From Anoplolepis gracilipes (lineage: Eukaryota; Arthropoda; Insecta; Hymenoptera; Formicidae), in contig NC_132977.1 of the NCBI RefSeq assembly GCF_047496725.1, positions 5,278,501 to 5,342,500 on the forward strand: a stretch of 64,000 nucleotides of DNA. The letters are read 5' to 3'. The notes under the pieces are model-generated. The model saw nothing but the letters and a program-made list of their open reading frames with translations. It had not been told where the DNA came from and did no database searches. This document shows, piece after piece, positions 10,329 through 24,600 of the stretch. Numbering within the stretch: position 1 is the stretch's first letter; the number at the start of each line of letters is the position of its first letter. The translations under genes were made by a program, and so were the position numbers.

Positions 10329-13300
10329 ATGATCGACACGATAGAAAAGGCTTTCAATCTTTTTCACTTAGTAGTTTGTTTCCTTGGTTGTGGCATTTTT
10401 AAACATAGCTTAGATCATTCAAAACTTTGCTTGAATATATTCTATATACTAACTGTGTGGAGTGTTTACGCTTGCGTCTTTTATTATATGATGATTTTCT
10501 TTTCACCGAAGAGTGTATTTACAGGTCCTATGATGATATTGATAATAATGACAAATTTGTTTGTTAACATAATATCTGTAATCATTACCGTTTACAACCA
10601 CAAGGTATATTTTTTCTTTATAAATGTTTTATTATAACTTTAATGGTGTGATATCTATAACAGAGTAAATGGCATAAAACACGATTTTTTCAAGTTAAAA
10701 ATTGTATGAAGAAGTAATAAAACTATTTTTATTATTAATTATTTATTTAAAATCAAATTTAATTGTATTTAATAAGTCAAATTTAATTATAAATAAATTA
10801 AACAATGCGTTTTTTTATTTATATGTATAAAATAAAATTTTATGTTTCTAAAATGCATTTTACTTTTAATCGCTTATATTATCAGAAAACTGAAATATTA
10901 TATTTAGATAAATTTTGTTTTGTAAATATCTTATATATAATAAATAAATTAATAAAACATTTAATGAGATTTGTATTACAAATTATTTATTTATAATCAA
11001 ATATGTCAATATATATTTTCATATATTTCAAAAAAGACGATTAAAATATATATTTTCTTATGTGTTGTTATTTTTAGAAATCATTTATGTATATAAGAAA
11101 ACTCAGTCTCGTAGACGATACGTTGGAAGAGCTTGGAACACCCAAAGAATATTATAAAATACGAAACTCGATAAAATGGATATTTATTATATGGATCATG
11201 ATAATTTTTATAATGTGGGCAGTGGATGTTCGTTGGAACATAGAAAGATTTCAAGATATCAATGCCATAATTATCCCCATTATTTTACATTATCCTTTAC
11301 ATCTCAATACCTTCATGGAATTAATATTTATATTTCTTCTAAGGTACGTAAAATCTGTGTTTGTAAAATTTATTTTCAATTAAATGAGTATTATTGAGAA
11401 ATCTGAATATAATTTAATCCAATAAATGAAATCTTTAAATGTTATCTTCAAAAATGCTACGTTAAAATAATTATAAATATAAATTTATTAAATATGACAG
11501 ACATTTATTTTAAACAAATGCAATTCTTTAATCTAATATATTAATTCAAAAATTAGTGACATATTGTTATTTCTATAAAATTATATGATTTTAAATAAAA
11601 TAAACAAAAATAATAAAAACTTGTACATGTTTATATTTAATCTGCAACATAAGTAAAAAAGTTTAATACGCGTTTTATTTTAGCGTCACTTTCTCTTTTT
11701 CCTTTTCTAAATTACAGACATATTGGTACTAGATTGAATGAAATCAATAACTATATTGAACAACTCTTACAATTAGAGATTAAAGAGTGTAAATTGAGAT
11801 GTACTTGGAAAAAGCCTCTTCTTACTCGTTTTTATATCCGAAGCACTGAAAATCGTGAGCATTTATTGTGGACTGCAATGTAAATTGATATTTTAACATA
11901 AAAATTAATAAAATTGAAGAATTTAATTAAAAAAAAAAGACAATTTTTTAAATCTAGAAATGTATAAATATATTTCATCTTAGTGTATTACATTCTTCTT
12001 CACACATTTCTGTTGTATGACAATTAGTTTGTGGTAATTTTGTACTTGTCAACCAAAAACTTTGTAATTTTATAAATATATTTGCAAATTTATGTAATGT
12101 AATAAACATTAATTTTGTTTTGCTTTATGACAAAATATCTATTATAAAAATTGTAATCGTTTTAAATCATATCTCTGATCGTATACTTAATTTTAAGTAA
12201 ATAGATAAACGTTACACGCACGTAGTTTTTAATAAAAATAAATTAGTGATTAGATATATTTTTGCGTTTTAATATATGATAGATATATTTACCTATTAAT
12301 ATTAATGTCATTAATGTCTTTTTAGGCACCTTTATTTAGAGGTTTGCCGAATAGCTCGCAACATAAATGATTTTTATGGAGTGCAAATGACTTTGCAGAT
12401 GATATTCTATTTTGTTTTATTGACCGGGTTACTTGATTTTCAATACCATACGCTCTTATGCTTTGAACAAATTTATAAGAACAATGTCCCTATAAATATT
12501 AAACTAATACTTTTAATTCATGCTAATATATGGTGCGGTATATACTTATCAAAAATAGTAACATTGAATTATATTTGTGAAAACGTTGGCGCAAAGGTGA
12601 GCTATTAAGTAATTTTTAGATGAATTGTAAAAAAAATATTTTATTGTGATCAGTCTGATATGATTTATTCTTTTTACTAATTGATAGATGTGAGAACTAT
12701 TTTAGTAAAGTATTTGAATCAAAAACAGAAGAAAAAAAAAAAAATATTTTTTTCATTTTTTAATGATTTATTATACAATAAACCTGGAAATTTTGTCTTT
12801 ATAACACAATTGTAAATTTATTATGTTTAAATATTTATATTAAATAATAAATGTATAATTTATTATATAAATATAAAATTTTTGAAACTCATATAATTAA
12901 TATAAATAAAGCTATATAATATATATACATTACGGTTGTAAAATTAATTTTATATTACTTTTAGGTCGAAAAAACCAAGGATATGATCCATAAATTGACA
13001 AACCTTGTTTATTTTAATCAAATACGCGAAGATGTAAGATAAATTTCCTCACTTAAAACTTTCGATTTTAAACAATCGTTAAGAATTTACTAATAACGTG
13101 TCTCAATAACTTCTATGTTACAATGCAGATTTTCCAATTTGTTTTGCAAATATCACTACAGCCATTAAAGTTCAATGGAGTGGGCTTGTTTTATTTTGGC
13201 TACAATTTTATTCGTAAGGTAAGTTTTTAATATTATTTTTTAGTTTTTGATATTATTTACACTTTTATATAAGCACATACTAATGCAATTTAAAAATAAT

Positions 13301-13461
13301 TTTCAAGTTTAGTTTATGTCCAAGAAAATATACCAATAATTACATTTGATATTTACTTTCAGTTCATCGTTGGAATTGTTAGTATTCTAATTTTTATGAT
13401 TCAAATGAATACTTTTCCTTTATTTCAAATTACGAATAAAAATAATGCAACATGTTACTAG
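10329..13461 (+). CDS. Gustatory receptor copy 3 (B-type)
   Basis: Seven exons: 10329-10604, 11078-11343, 11718-11879, 12326-12596, 12965-13033, 13129-13218, 13363-13461. They give 1233 nt, 410 residues, no stops and GT-AG splice sites. The start MIDTIEKAF aligns with the family methionine; an alternative in-frame ATG at 10305 would give 418 residues. Exon 3 is two codons longer than in neighbours (insertion near QLLQLEIKECK), and exon 7 is three codons shorter. Exon 6 has PLKFNGVGLFYFG; TM7 reads IFMIQMN. Exon 4 ends LNYICENVGAK. Predicted seven-pass plasma-membrane chemoreceptor. Its 3' end and downstream spacer were copied to about 31.5-33.7 kb, where a fragment (copy 8) survives. Confidence 0.85.
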
Positions 13462-15276
13462 TAAATAAGATAAATATATAATTTTAAAAAGTAGTCTGTA
13501 GTATTCAGTATTCAGCTTACTTGATAACTAAAAATTTCTAATTATTAAAAAGTTGTAAACAATTACTTAATTACTTAAAATTTAATTTAATAGTTAATTA
13601 ATAGTTAATAATTATATTAATATTAATATTATAATATTAATTGTGGTAATGGTTTACATCAAGGGACACTTCACCGTTGACCTTGACATATGTTATAAGA
13701 GTGAGAATGTTGATTAATGTATACTTTGGCAATTTACTATAGTTTTTGAGATATTTAATTTAGATAAAATTTTACCGAATAGAAAGTAATTTTTTGACAT
13801 TATGTACATTTAATATAATGTTTTAAATATGTATTTAACAAGCTTATACACAAATCTATACACAAACTACTTGCAGTAAACATATACCTACTTATTTTTA
13901 TAATACATTTCAAATATCTACATTTTATATGAGTTCATATTTATATGCTATGTAAGTCGATATCTTCTTAATCAGTAAAAACCATTGTTTAGTCATAGTA
14001 TTTCGCTCATCCAGTTAACATGCGTCTTAATTTTTTTAGCATCATCAATGATGAGAAGAAACTATTAATTATTTAATTATATTTAAAAGAAAACTTTTTT
14101 ATTTGCTTTAATGGCATTGATGCATTTTTTTATATCACTAATATATTTAAATTATATAATCAATATTTAGCTTTTTTTAGCTTCCCTATATATTTCTACA
14201 AGTTCACAAATATTCCTTCATGCAATTCCTAAGTGGCAACCTATCTTCTTTTGTACGTATAAACTATAAAACTTTTATTAAGCAAATATATTGTGATCAT
14301 CGGCAAGGTGTCCGTTAATGTAAACAATTACTTAATTATGCATTGTATATTTATTGATTTATTTTATTATAAGTTATACTATTTGGTTTTTTTATACACA
14401 TCTTTTAAATAAAAAAATTTTTTAATATTATAGATTACATTTTTATTAATTAATTATATAATATAAAAAATCTTTTTTTTTTAATTTTAAAAATAAATTT
14501 GTTACAAAAACTGATCCAATTTTCTATATTGTTTCCGCAAGTTATTAAAAAATGTTGTTGCTTATTCACTTATCACAATTCTACTAACAAGTCAAATATT
14601 ACCGATTTGCCATATCATTGATGTTAATATCATCCAGCGATATCGATCGAATATTTTATTATACATGCTTGTGTAATAAAATTAAAACGATAATGCATTA
14701 GTTCTATTATTATTCTATCGTCTTAATGAAATAAGTTTGATGAGGTATGTCAGGTTGCGTCAAGAATACTAAGACTAATAAGACAATAGTTATCGTAAAA
14801 CAGGTGTTACATCCTTTGCTTTTGTGACTTATAGTAAAAATTAACTTGCATTTAATAATAATTTAATAAAAATTTAATAAAAATAAACTAAAAGCAGCTA
14901 AATAAGAAATGAAAATATTTCAAAAGTGACTCATTTACGGATAACCCAAGTTTATTAAGACTTTTCGACTTATTTTAGGACACACTATTTTCTCTTAAAA
15001 AATTTTAAATTTTGTTTTAACATCCATAACTTATAATTTATAATAATAAAGCTCAGAAAAAGAATCAGATTAAACATAATTAATTACCCATCTCTTGTCC
15101 ATATGGTCACAGATTATTTCCATGTATGTACATACATCTTATTGTCAGTAGATTCTCTTTCTTTAGCAGTAAACATTGCATATGCTCGTTACAAACAATA
15201 TAGTTTTTCTTAGCGTGTATTGTAAATATGATTTATACACATTATGTACACTGTGAATTATAATATAATTAAATGG

Positions 15277-15452
15277 GGTGCTTCTGCAACATACAGATCA
15301 GTAAGTTGGGTTGCCTATCTGACGATCGACAGGGGCATGTTTTACCGACCTCGCATAATCGAAAATTAATAAAATCAGGGGATCGATTAGGTAATTTTTT
15401 CTTTGTAAAAAGTGAAAAATTACACGATTGATCTGTATGTTGCAGAAACACC
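15277..15452. mobile_element. Small MITE with 24-bp terminal inverted repeats
   Basis: Ends GGTGCTTCTGCAACATACAG at the left and CTGTATGTTGCAGAAACACC at the right, with one mismatch in 24 bp. Interior of about 130 bp is non-coding. The paralogous spacer near 33575-33600 lacks it, so it inserted after the segmental duplication. Superfamily not determined; target duplication unclear. Confidence 0.7.
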
Positions 15453-15753
15453 TTTACATTTTTCTAGATAATGAATTATACAAAAACTAATGTTGTTTTT
15501 TCAATTAAAGGTTATTTGATATTTTTAATAATTTGATTATAAAGCATAAAAAAGTATTATATGGATTTATTTTAATATAATAAATTATAAATTATTACAA
15601 TGTCTGTATATGTTATTATAATAAGAGATCTCATAAAATACAATAAAATTGTGTTGTTTAATTGATATATTGTAAATTATTTATTATGTACTATAATTGT
15701 AAAATTTATGAAAGAAGAAAGAAGGAAAATATTTTATTATATGTTTGTTTCAG

Positions 15754-15810
15754 TCTTTTGCTACGGTTACACAATGTGGTTATTCTAATTCAAATGAACA
15801 CGTCATTATA
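15754..15810 (+). pseudogene. Possible exon 7 relic of a receptor gene
   Basis: After TTTCAG the sequence contains, in one frame, VVILIQMNTS, which resembles TM7 of copy 3 (SILIFMIQMNT). The residues before it need a frame change, and no exons 1-6 lie nearby. It may be chance or the remains of a deleted copy. Confidence 0.3.
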
Positions 15811-16585
15811 ATATGATTAATCATAAAAGAGAGAATTTGGTCACATCGTAGATGAGAAAGAAAAAGTAACACTATTTATTGAACTAAAAAAAAGAAATTT
15901 ATAAGAAATTAAAAGAAAACTCATTAAATTTATTTTTTGCAAATTATGTAATTAACAGCAAACATTTTTAAGATCTTTTCATCAGTAAAATTTTAGGAAA
16001 TATCTGGAAAAGTTATTCTTTCTGTTAAAGGAGGAGAATGTCTGGGAGTGATTGAGAGAATTGATGATGACAATCCTCAGTTTCTTTTGAAATTTATTGG
16101 GCTCAATTTCTACGATAGAAATTGAAGAGATTGTGATGTCCCGATAAAAAGCATTGAAGGTCTTTGTTTCTTAAGTTATAATCGAGGATTTAAAGGTCTA
16201 GGAGATCTCGATGATCTTGAAGATTTGCGAGACATTAGATGCTATGGAAGATCTAGGTGTTCTTGATGGTCTCAAAGATCTGTCTCTCTTCTTTTTGATT
16301 TTTAAAAGTCTAAAGTTAAATTAAATTTTAATTTTTTTCTCTCTAATTTCTCGTGGTCAAAAGTGTCTTCTTATATACATTTCGATAATTTTTACTTTTT
16401 CTCTTATAAAATTGTTTCAGTCAATACGCCTTTTATCGGTATTAGCGTAATTAATCTGAAATATAATTAGTAACGCTTCATGGACGCTTGACATGTCAGC
16501 CTAATAGTGTCAAGGTTAAAGACGCCACACTTAATAGTATATACACTTAATAGTATATAGAACTACGAGAGAGTTGAGTGATACC

Positions 16586-19500
16586 ATGGTCGACACTATA
16601 CAAAAAGCTTTAAATTCTTTTTACTTAACAACATTTATTTTCGGTTTCGGAATTTTTTTCAAGTATCCTTTGGATTACCCAAGAGTTCGTTTGAGCATTT
16701 TATATATATTGTGTTTTTGGAGTATTTATGCCTACATCTTTTATTATGTGGTTACCTTCTCGTGGAAACGTATATTGGATTTTACGGTTTACTTTGTACC
16801 AATAATAAATCTGCTTGTAACGATGACATCTATAATCATCACTATTTGCAAACATAAGGTATATTTTTATATAAAATATTACATTATTACTATAATAATA
16901 TAATATAGAAGCCAATGATATAAAATTATCTACCAATTTGAAATTACTCTTTGTTTAGTTAGTTAAAGAGAAATCAAATTTAATTAAATTTTAACATAAA
17001 TAAATTTAAATAAACCGATTTCTTTTTACTTATAATAAAGTTTTGCATTTTTAGAATAAATGTTATTTTACAGTTGATTTTTGAAACAGTTAAAAAATAA
17101 AACTTAAGTAGTAAATTATATCTTTTTTAAATATGTCTTGCAATTACTAATTTAATGAAGAATTTTAAGAAGGAAGACTCTTATTATATGTCATTGATTT
17201 ATTATCTAATTATTATGGTTTCATATATTATTATGGTTATATACATATATATTATTTGTATAAATTATTTAAAAAAATGTTTTATAGTTATAAATATTAT
17301 CTTACCGCTGTTATTTTTAGAAATACTGCATATTATTAAACAAACTCAGTCAAGTGGACGATACATTAGAAAAACTCGGAACATCGAAAGAATATCATAG
17401 AATGCGAAACTTAGTAAAATGGATAATAATTATATGGTTTATAATAATTTGTATAACATGGACTATTGATAGTTCATCTATGATACAACTGTTGAATGAT
17501 ACAAGGGCCTTCATTATTCCTTTTTTCATGAATTATACTTCATATATCAATACTTTAACAGATATAATATTTATGTTTCTTTTAAGGTTTGCACATATTA
17601 TAAATATGATTTTAATATTATTTAATGGTGATACTCGGTCCGGATAATTTAAATTAATAAAATTTCTGAATATTTATATTCAAAATGTTGAAAATCAAAA
17701 CTTGTAATATTAATAATAATAATAGTAATAATAATAATATAAATAGCATAAAAAGTATTTTTCACATTTATTAATTTATTTTATATTGTACTATGCGCAC
17801 ACAGAGCACACAATTTATTTACATTATGTAATATTAAATCTAAAATTGTATTTCAATATATAGATTTTTTATTTAATTTTTAATGTATAAATTCACAATT
17901 TCCTTAAAATATTATTATTCTTCTAATTATGGAATTTTGTATAAAAAATGAATAATAATCTATGCTCATAATTTCTCTTTTGAGATAAGCTTAGAAGTGT
18001 TAGTAAGTTTATTCAAATTTTTTAATTTGTAGATACATCGGTACTAGATATGATAAAATAAATGATCATATTAGACAACTCTCAAAGATTGAAAAGTATG
18101 GATTGAGATACACTTGGAAAAAATCATCTCTTGTTACTCACCGTTATATTCGAAGCATAGAGAATCGCAAACGTATATTATGGAGCGCAATGTAATTTGT
18201 TATGTGCTAAAATGAGACACAGAAATTAAGAGATAATATTTTATATATTTTATTTTTATTTTTATTTATACAAAAAGGAAGATAATTTTATTAATTATAG
18301 ATGTATAAATATAGATTTATATATATAATTTTTCTTAATATATTATAATGTTACTTATAATATTTTGACATTAATTTTAATGGCATTTTTATATTTACTT
18401 ATGAAAATCAAAATTTCTATAATAAATAAATTTTATAAATAAATTTATTCTGTAAGTTCTAAATTTTGCACTTTATGTGAAACAAATTAAACATTAATTC
18501 CATGCTATTTTCTAATAAAATAGATCTTTTGATATAAAAATTTATTATATGTGATTTATTTCAATAAAATACAAATATTGCATATAGTTATTTGAAGCCG
18601 ATTAATGATTGTATTTCGAAAATTTCATTAATATGCGTATTTATTAAAATACTATATGGTTTTTTTAGGCATCTGCATTTGCAACTTTGCCGAATAGTAC
18701 TCAATATAAATGATTTATTTGAAATGCAAATGACTCTGCAAACAATGGCATACTTTATCACTCTGTCGTCAATATTTTATATAGAATACTATATAATCTT
18801 ATGTTTACTATACAATGGTGGTGAAATTTGTTGGAAATTTTTACTTTCCATCAACGTATGGTGTGTTGTCTATTTAATAAGACTGATATCATTAAACTAT
18901 ATCTTTGAAAGCGTTAGTGCCAAAGTAAGTAAACTTTCAGTGAATTATAAGAAAAAATCACTTTCCATACATAAGAAATTAAAATTATTTGATATAATAA
19001 TATTAAATCTAAAGTATAATGTTGGAAACTGTTTTAATACAATTAAATTAAAGAAAAAAAGAAAAGAAGAATTAGTACTTTCTTATTTCAATTAAATATT
19101 TTAATATGATTTTACTAAAAAAGTTGAGGCTTATTTATATAAGTAACTAAAATTATTGAGAACTATGCAATTATTATTTAAGATTATAAAACAACATAAT
19201 TAATTTTAGGCGCAACAAACAGAGGGCATTATTCATAAATTAATAATAAATTTTATCTGTTTTGACAAAGCACGCGAAGAGGTAAGATAAATGATTTAAA
19301 ACAACTTTTCTATTCTAAATAACTATTTCTTGATACTAATCACTTTTATGTAATATAGATATTGCAATTTATTTTGCAAATAACACTTCGGTCGTTAAAA
19401 TTCAGCAGAATGGGTTTATTTTACTTTGGTCACAAATTTCTTTGTAAGGTTAGCTTTTAAAATTATTCATTTTTAAAATAATATAAAATAATATACTAAC

Positions 19501-19677
19501 AAAATTTTATTATAATCTAAAAATTTATTTTTAGATAAATGTTAAATAGTAATATTCAATGTTTGCTTTCAGTTTTTTATTTGGGTCCTTTCTGTTGTTA
19601 TTTTTGTAATTCAAATGGATACTTCTCCTTTGTATCGAACAATTTTCAATAGAAATAATGTGACATGTTACATGTAG
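16586..19677 (+). CDS. Gustatory receptor copy 4 (A-type)
   Basis: Seven exons: 16586-16858, 17321-17586, 18033-18191, 18669-18924, 19210-19281, 19359-19448, 19573-19677. Total 1221 nt, 406 residues, open throughout with GT-AG junctions. Starts MVDTIQKALNSFYL. Exon 2 has VDDTLEKLGTSKEYHRM, nearly the same as copy 1. Exon 5 is one codon longer than usual (HKLIINFICF). Exon 6 reads RSLKFSRMGLFYFG, with an arginine replacing the usual glycine before MGLF. TM7 is VVIFVIQMD. Exon 4 (HLHLQLCRI...LNYIFESVSAK) groups it with copies 1 and 5. Probable seven-pass taste-type receptor, ligand unknown. The upstream motif is more divergent than in B-type copies. Confidence 0.85.
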
Positions 19678-21678
19678 AATAGAAAAAAATTGTTATGGAA
19701 TTCTCTATATTATATGTCCAACTAATTAATGCTATTTTATATCATTTTTATACTAAAAGATACTAAAAATTTAATTATATTTATAAATAATAATAAATAA
19801 TAATATTTTTAAATAATAACTATTATAACTATATATACATATGTGTGTTTGTGTGTGTGTATCTTTGTGCGTGCATACGTTTGTGTATGCCTTTGTATAT
19901 GTAAGTTTGAATCTGACTTTTATTTAAATAATAAATTTATGTATGATATTTAATTTATGTATTAATTATAAAAATAAAAGCATTTATGTTTTTGTTCTCA
20001 TTTATTAAAAAAATATTATTGTGTATGCTCTTTTTACCCCTGTTATACAATTTTAATATTAAATATTAAGACTGACGATTGACATTAAGGTAAAAGCTGT
20101 TTGTCAATTATTAGCGCTAATATTGCTTACTTTTCAATAATGTGCATTTTGTTATTATGTAGTTTGTAAAGACATCAAATCATACATAGTACTAATACAA
20201 TAATTCAAATATATGTATATAAATATATATACATTATATATGTGCGCAACTTTGTTATATGATCCAAGGTGGAGTTTTCATATACCATTTTTCAAAAAAT
20301 TAGGAATAAATCCCTGTAATGAAACGATGATACAATAAATTTACATACATATATGTAGATAAAATATATATAGATAAAACTAAAACTCTTTTTATTATTG
20401 AAAATAAAATTTAGCTTGTTAAACCTCTTTTTTTTTAAATTTTATCATGCAACGTATATAAATATAAAACAGAAATAATTTAGGCCAATCTAAGATTAAT
20501 AAACAAAGTAATCACAGGTTACGGAACAAACGGTTTACTTAAATATAATAGTTGTTGTAAACTTTAAACAAATATTCTTGTAAATAACTGGTAAAAAAAA
20601 AAAATTCAATAATTAAAAATTAAAAAAACAAAAAATAAATTAATGGATCTATCGCAATATACATGTGTCTACATTGTAATTAAAATGATAACAAGTAAGA
20701 GGTGGTTAAAAATAATTGTCCTTAAACGTAGAAACGGGGAAACCACAATAATGGTTATCTTCAAATCCGTTGTCCCTTACAATGTTTCCCCAACAATTGC
20801 AGCGTGACAATAATTGTTGCTTATAAATTGAGATTTTAGAGTCAGTACGACATTGTATAAGAATCAACTCATCATCGGTGACTCCGCCGCATCATATGAC
20901 GAGCTTGGCAAAAACTGTCATGCAAATCTATCTTTACAAAACACACTACGTTAATGTCGTGTCAAACCAGACAACATATAATAATAAGGGCATCTTGAGA
21001 TCAGCGACTCGAAAATAAACATGTGACGTTAAACGATTTAACCCCTTCTTTTGCGGCTTAATAAAAAACATCTCCTAAACAAGTCTCCGGTTAGAATAAT
21101 TCGGCTCTCTGTCTAAGACTTGTATGTCACCCTATTTAAAATCATGATTTTCATTGACTCTGTGGTCTGTAATAACGGAGTTCTAGCAATAATCTGTTTA
21201 TGTGATTCCTATGTTCAGAAACATGGGTTTTCAAAAGTCTTTTCGTCTGACCCCACGTGTGAGGTGTCGCAATTAGCGCAATCTATCTGATAAATCACAT
21301 TGTTGTGTGACATCCGTGGATCCTTGTGAGCCTTTATGAAGAATCTGACATTATTAAGGCCTGTGTATGCGTAGATTAGCTTTTTTGATAATTGGATTAA
21401 ATTTTTCTAATACTGTATATAAATATATTTATGTAGTAAGAAGATAGAAATGGAATTTATAAGCAATTACATACTTTGTATAAGAATCAATAAAATTTTA
21501 TCATACATCTAATATCGTATTCTATCTCATAGATTAATGATTCAACAAAATTTATGCAATTAAGTGTTATTTATTTTGTTATCGTTATCATGTGATACTT
21601 ACATACTATACTACTATAACATACTTACTAAGAATTTAATAGTTAGTATACGGAACTGCGAGAGAGTTAAGTGACATC
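19678..21678. other. Spacer between copies 4 and 5
   Basis: Begins like the 3' flank of copies 1 and 5, with a TG microsatellite near 19840-19870 and the B-type distal block near 20085-20130. The B-type gene expected next is missing; a decayed Penelope fragment occupies about 20690-21400 instead. The rest is AT-rich without features. Confidence 0.55.
20690..21400 (-). mobile_element. Decayed Penelope-like fragment (minus strand)
   Basis: Reading the minus strand from about 21340 gives QIDCANCDTSHVG, then after a 1-base frame change GQTKRLLKTHVSEHRNHI, and further on EMFFIKPQKKGLN. These align with the endonuclease block of the element in copy 2 (CLHCDASYIGQ, TEHKRH, EMLFIKRQKNGLN), but it is clearly a different family. 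The higher GC than the surroundings marks its extent. The rest down to about 20690 is probably its 3' terminal region. Frameshifts and stops show it is dead. Confidence 0.7.
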
Positions 21679-24600
21679 ATGGTCGACACTATACAAGAGG
21701 CTTTAAATTCTTTTTACTTAATAACATTTATTTTCGGTGTTGGAATTCTCAGACATCCTTGGAATTATCCAAGAGTTCGCTTGAGCTTTTTATATATATT
21801 TTGCTTTTGGAGTGTTTATGCCTATATTTTTTGCCATATAATTACGGTGACGTGGAAAAGTGTAATGGATATTATATTTCACTTTGACTTAATAATAAAT
21901 CTGTTTGTGATAATAATAACTATAATCATCACCATTCGCGAACATAAGGTACATTTTTCTATATAAAATGTTGCATTAATGCTATAATATTTAAATGGAG
22001 CAAATGACATAAAATATTGTCTGTCACTTTAAATTTATTGTTATGTATAGTTTATTTATGTATAGTTAGTTAAAGTTAAATCAAAGGACCCCGCACGATT
22101 CTTATGAAAAAGTGATCCCGGTCAAATTAGCTAAAATTTTAGTAATTAAAATTCAATGGTAGTACTCCGGACTCTTAAATATGACTTCCTGATTCCCTGA
22201 ACTCCTGACTTTCCTAGAAGCTAAAAATTGTTTAAAATATTGAACTTTTGACCCTGTCGTATCTCAGAAACTATCCATTTGTCGACCTCGAATCTGTTAG
22301 GACTTTTGATCAGGACGTCATGAATTACATCATACTAAAATTTTAGCTAATTTGACTAGAGTCACTTTTCGTGCGGGATCCTTTAATCAAAGCTTGACCT
22401 AAATAAATTCAAATTAACTTTTTTCTTTCATATATAATATATAATATATATACATATACATATTTTTAGAATAAAATTTACCTTACAATACATTGATTTT
22501 TAAAGCAATTAAAAAATTAAGATTAATTAATAAAATTTATTCTTTTAAACTCATCATGCATTTACTAATTTAATAAAGAACTTTGAAAAAAATAATTCAT
22601 ATTACATATTATTACTTTATTATCTAATCATTGTGTATATGTTATTCGTTCAGCTTATTTATAAAATTTTTTCGTAATTTAAAATTTTAATTACTTTTAC
22701 CGCTGTTATTTTTAGAATACAACATATTAATAAGCAAATTCAATCAAGTGGACGATACACTAGAAAAACTCGGAACACTCAAGGAATATAATAAAATGCG
22801 AAACTTAATAAAATGGATAATAATTATGTGGTTTATAATAATTTGTGTAACATTGATTAGTGATTATTTATTCTGGATAGAACTTTTTAATAATACAAAG
22901 TCTTTTTTTATTATTATTGTTTATAATTATACTTTATATGTCAATATTTTTACAGACATATATTTTATGTTTCTTCTAAGGTTGGTACATATAAATATGA
23001 TTTTAATAATATTTAATGATAATCTTTACTCCGGATAATTCAAATTAATAAAATTTCTGAATATTTAAATTAGAAATATTACCTATAATAATAATAATAA
23101 TAATAATATAAATAGTATAAAATGTATTTTACATTTATTAATTTATTTTATATTGCACACAAAGTACACAATTAATCAATTATATGCTGTGACACATAAA
23201 ATCTAAAATTTTGAATTTAACATATAATTTTTCAATTAACTTTTAATATATTTTGAAAATTCGTATTGTATTGTTATTCTTCTATTTGGAAGTTTGTATA
23301 AAAATAAATAATAATATATGCTTATATTTTACCTTGTAATAAACTTAGAAGTATTAATAAATTTCTTTAAAACTTTTTAATTACAGATACATTGGTACTA
23401 GGTATGATAAAATAAATGACTATATTAAACAATTATCAGAGATTGAAGACTATGGATTGAGATACACATGGAAAAAATCATCTTTTCTTAGTCATCGTTA
23501 TATCCGAAGCATAGAGAATCGCAAGAGTATATTATGCGCAATGTAATTCGACATATGCTAAAACGAAACAGACAAATTAAAGATGATATTTCATACAAAA
23601 AAAAATTTTTTATTAAATCTAAATAATAATTTATTAATCAAAAATGTACAAATATATAGCTCTTCTTATTTGTTTCATAATTTTAATTACAACATTTTGA
23701 CATAAATATCTCAACATTTTTTGTATTTAGTTATGAAAAATAAAACTTATAAAATTAAAATAAATTTTATGTTAAATAAATTTATTCTTTAATTTCTAAA
23801 ATTTGTAATTTTTACACTTTACATAAAACAAGTTAAACATTAATTTTATGATAAAATAAATTTTTTAATGTAAATTGAACTTGATTTATTTCAATAAAAT
23901 GAACGATGCATATAATTATTTGAAATAGATCAATGATTGTATTTCAATATTTTATCAACGTGTATTTATTAAAATATGATATTTTTAGGCATCTGCATTT
24001 GCAACTTTGCCAAATAGCACTTAATATAAATGATTTATTTAAAATGCAAACGATTCTGCAAACAATGACGTATTTTACCACTTTGTCGTCAATGTTTTAT
24101 ATACAATATAATATAATCTTATGTTTAGTATACAATAATAATAAAATTCGTTGGAAATTTTTACTTTCCATCAACGTATGGTGTGTCATCTGCTTATTAA
24201 GACTTATATCATTAAACTGTATCTGCGAAAGCGTTAGTACCAAAGTAAGTCAACTTTCGGTAAATTATATATTAAAAAATTGCTTTTCATATATAGAAAA
24301 AAAATTATTTGACATAATAATATTGAATCTAAAGTTTAATGTTGGAAACTATTTTAATACAATTAAATCAAAGAAAAAAAGAAAAATTAGTACTTTTTAG
24401 TTTGAAACAAATATTTCAATATCTTTTTAATACAAAAGTGCCAAGATTATCTATATAAGTGTCTAAAATTATTGAAAACTATACAATTATCATTTAATTT
24501 TATTATTAGATTACAAACAACACAATTAATAAAATGTTAACAAAAAATGAGTAAATAAGAGCTAACATAATTAATTTTATTTTATTTTAGGCGCAAAAGA

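Larger units (their letters stand above)
13462..16585. other. Spacer between copies 3 and 4, duplicated downstream
   Basis: Most of 13520-15700 is clearly related to 31860-33740 plus 34380-34440 (shared words such as ATATGTTATAAGAGTGAGAATG), so it is one segmental duplication. It holds a small TIR element (15277-15452), a possible exon 7 relic near 15754-15810 and a coding-like island at 15996-16300. No gene of its own is supported. Confidence 0.65.
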
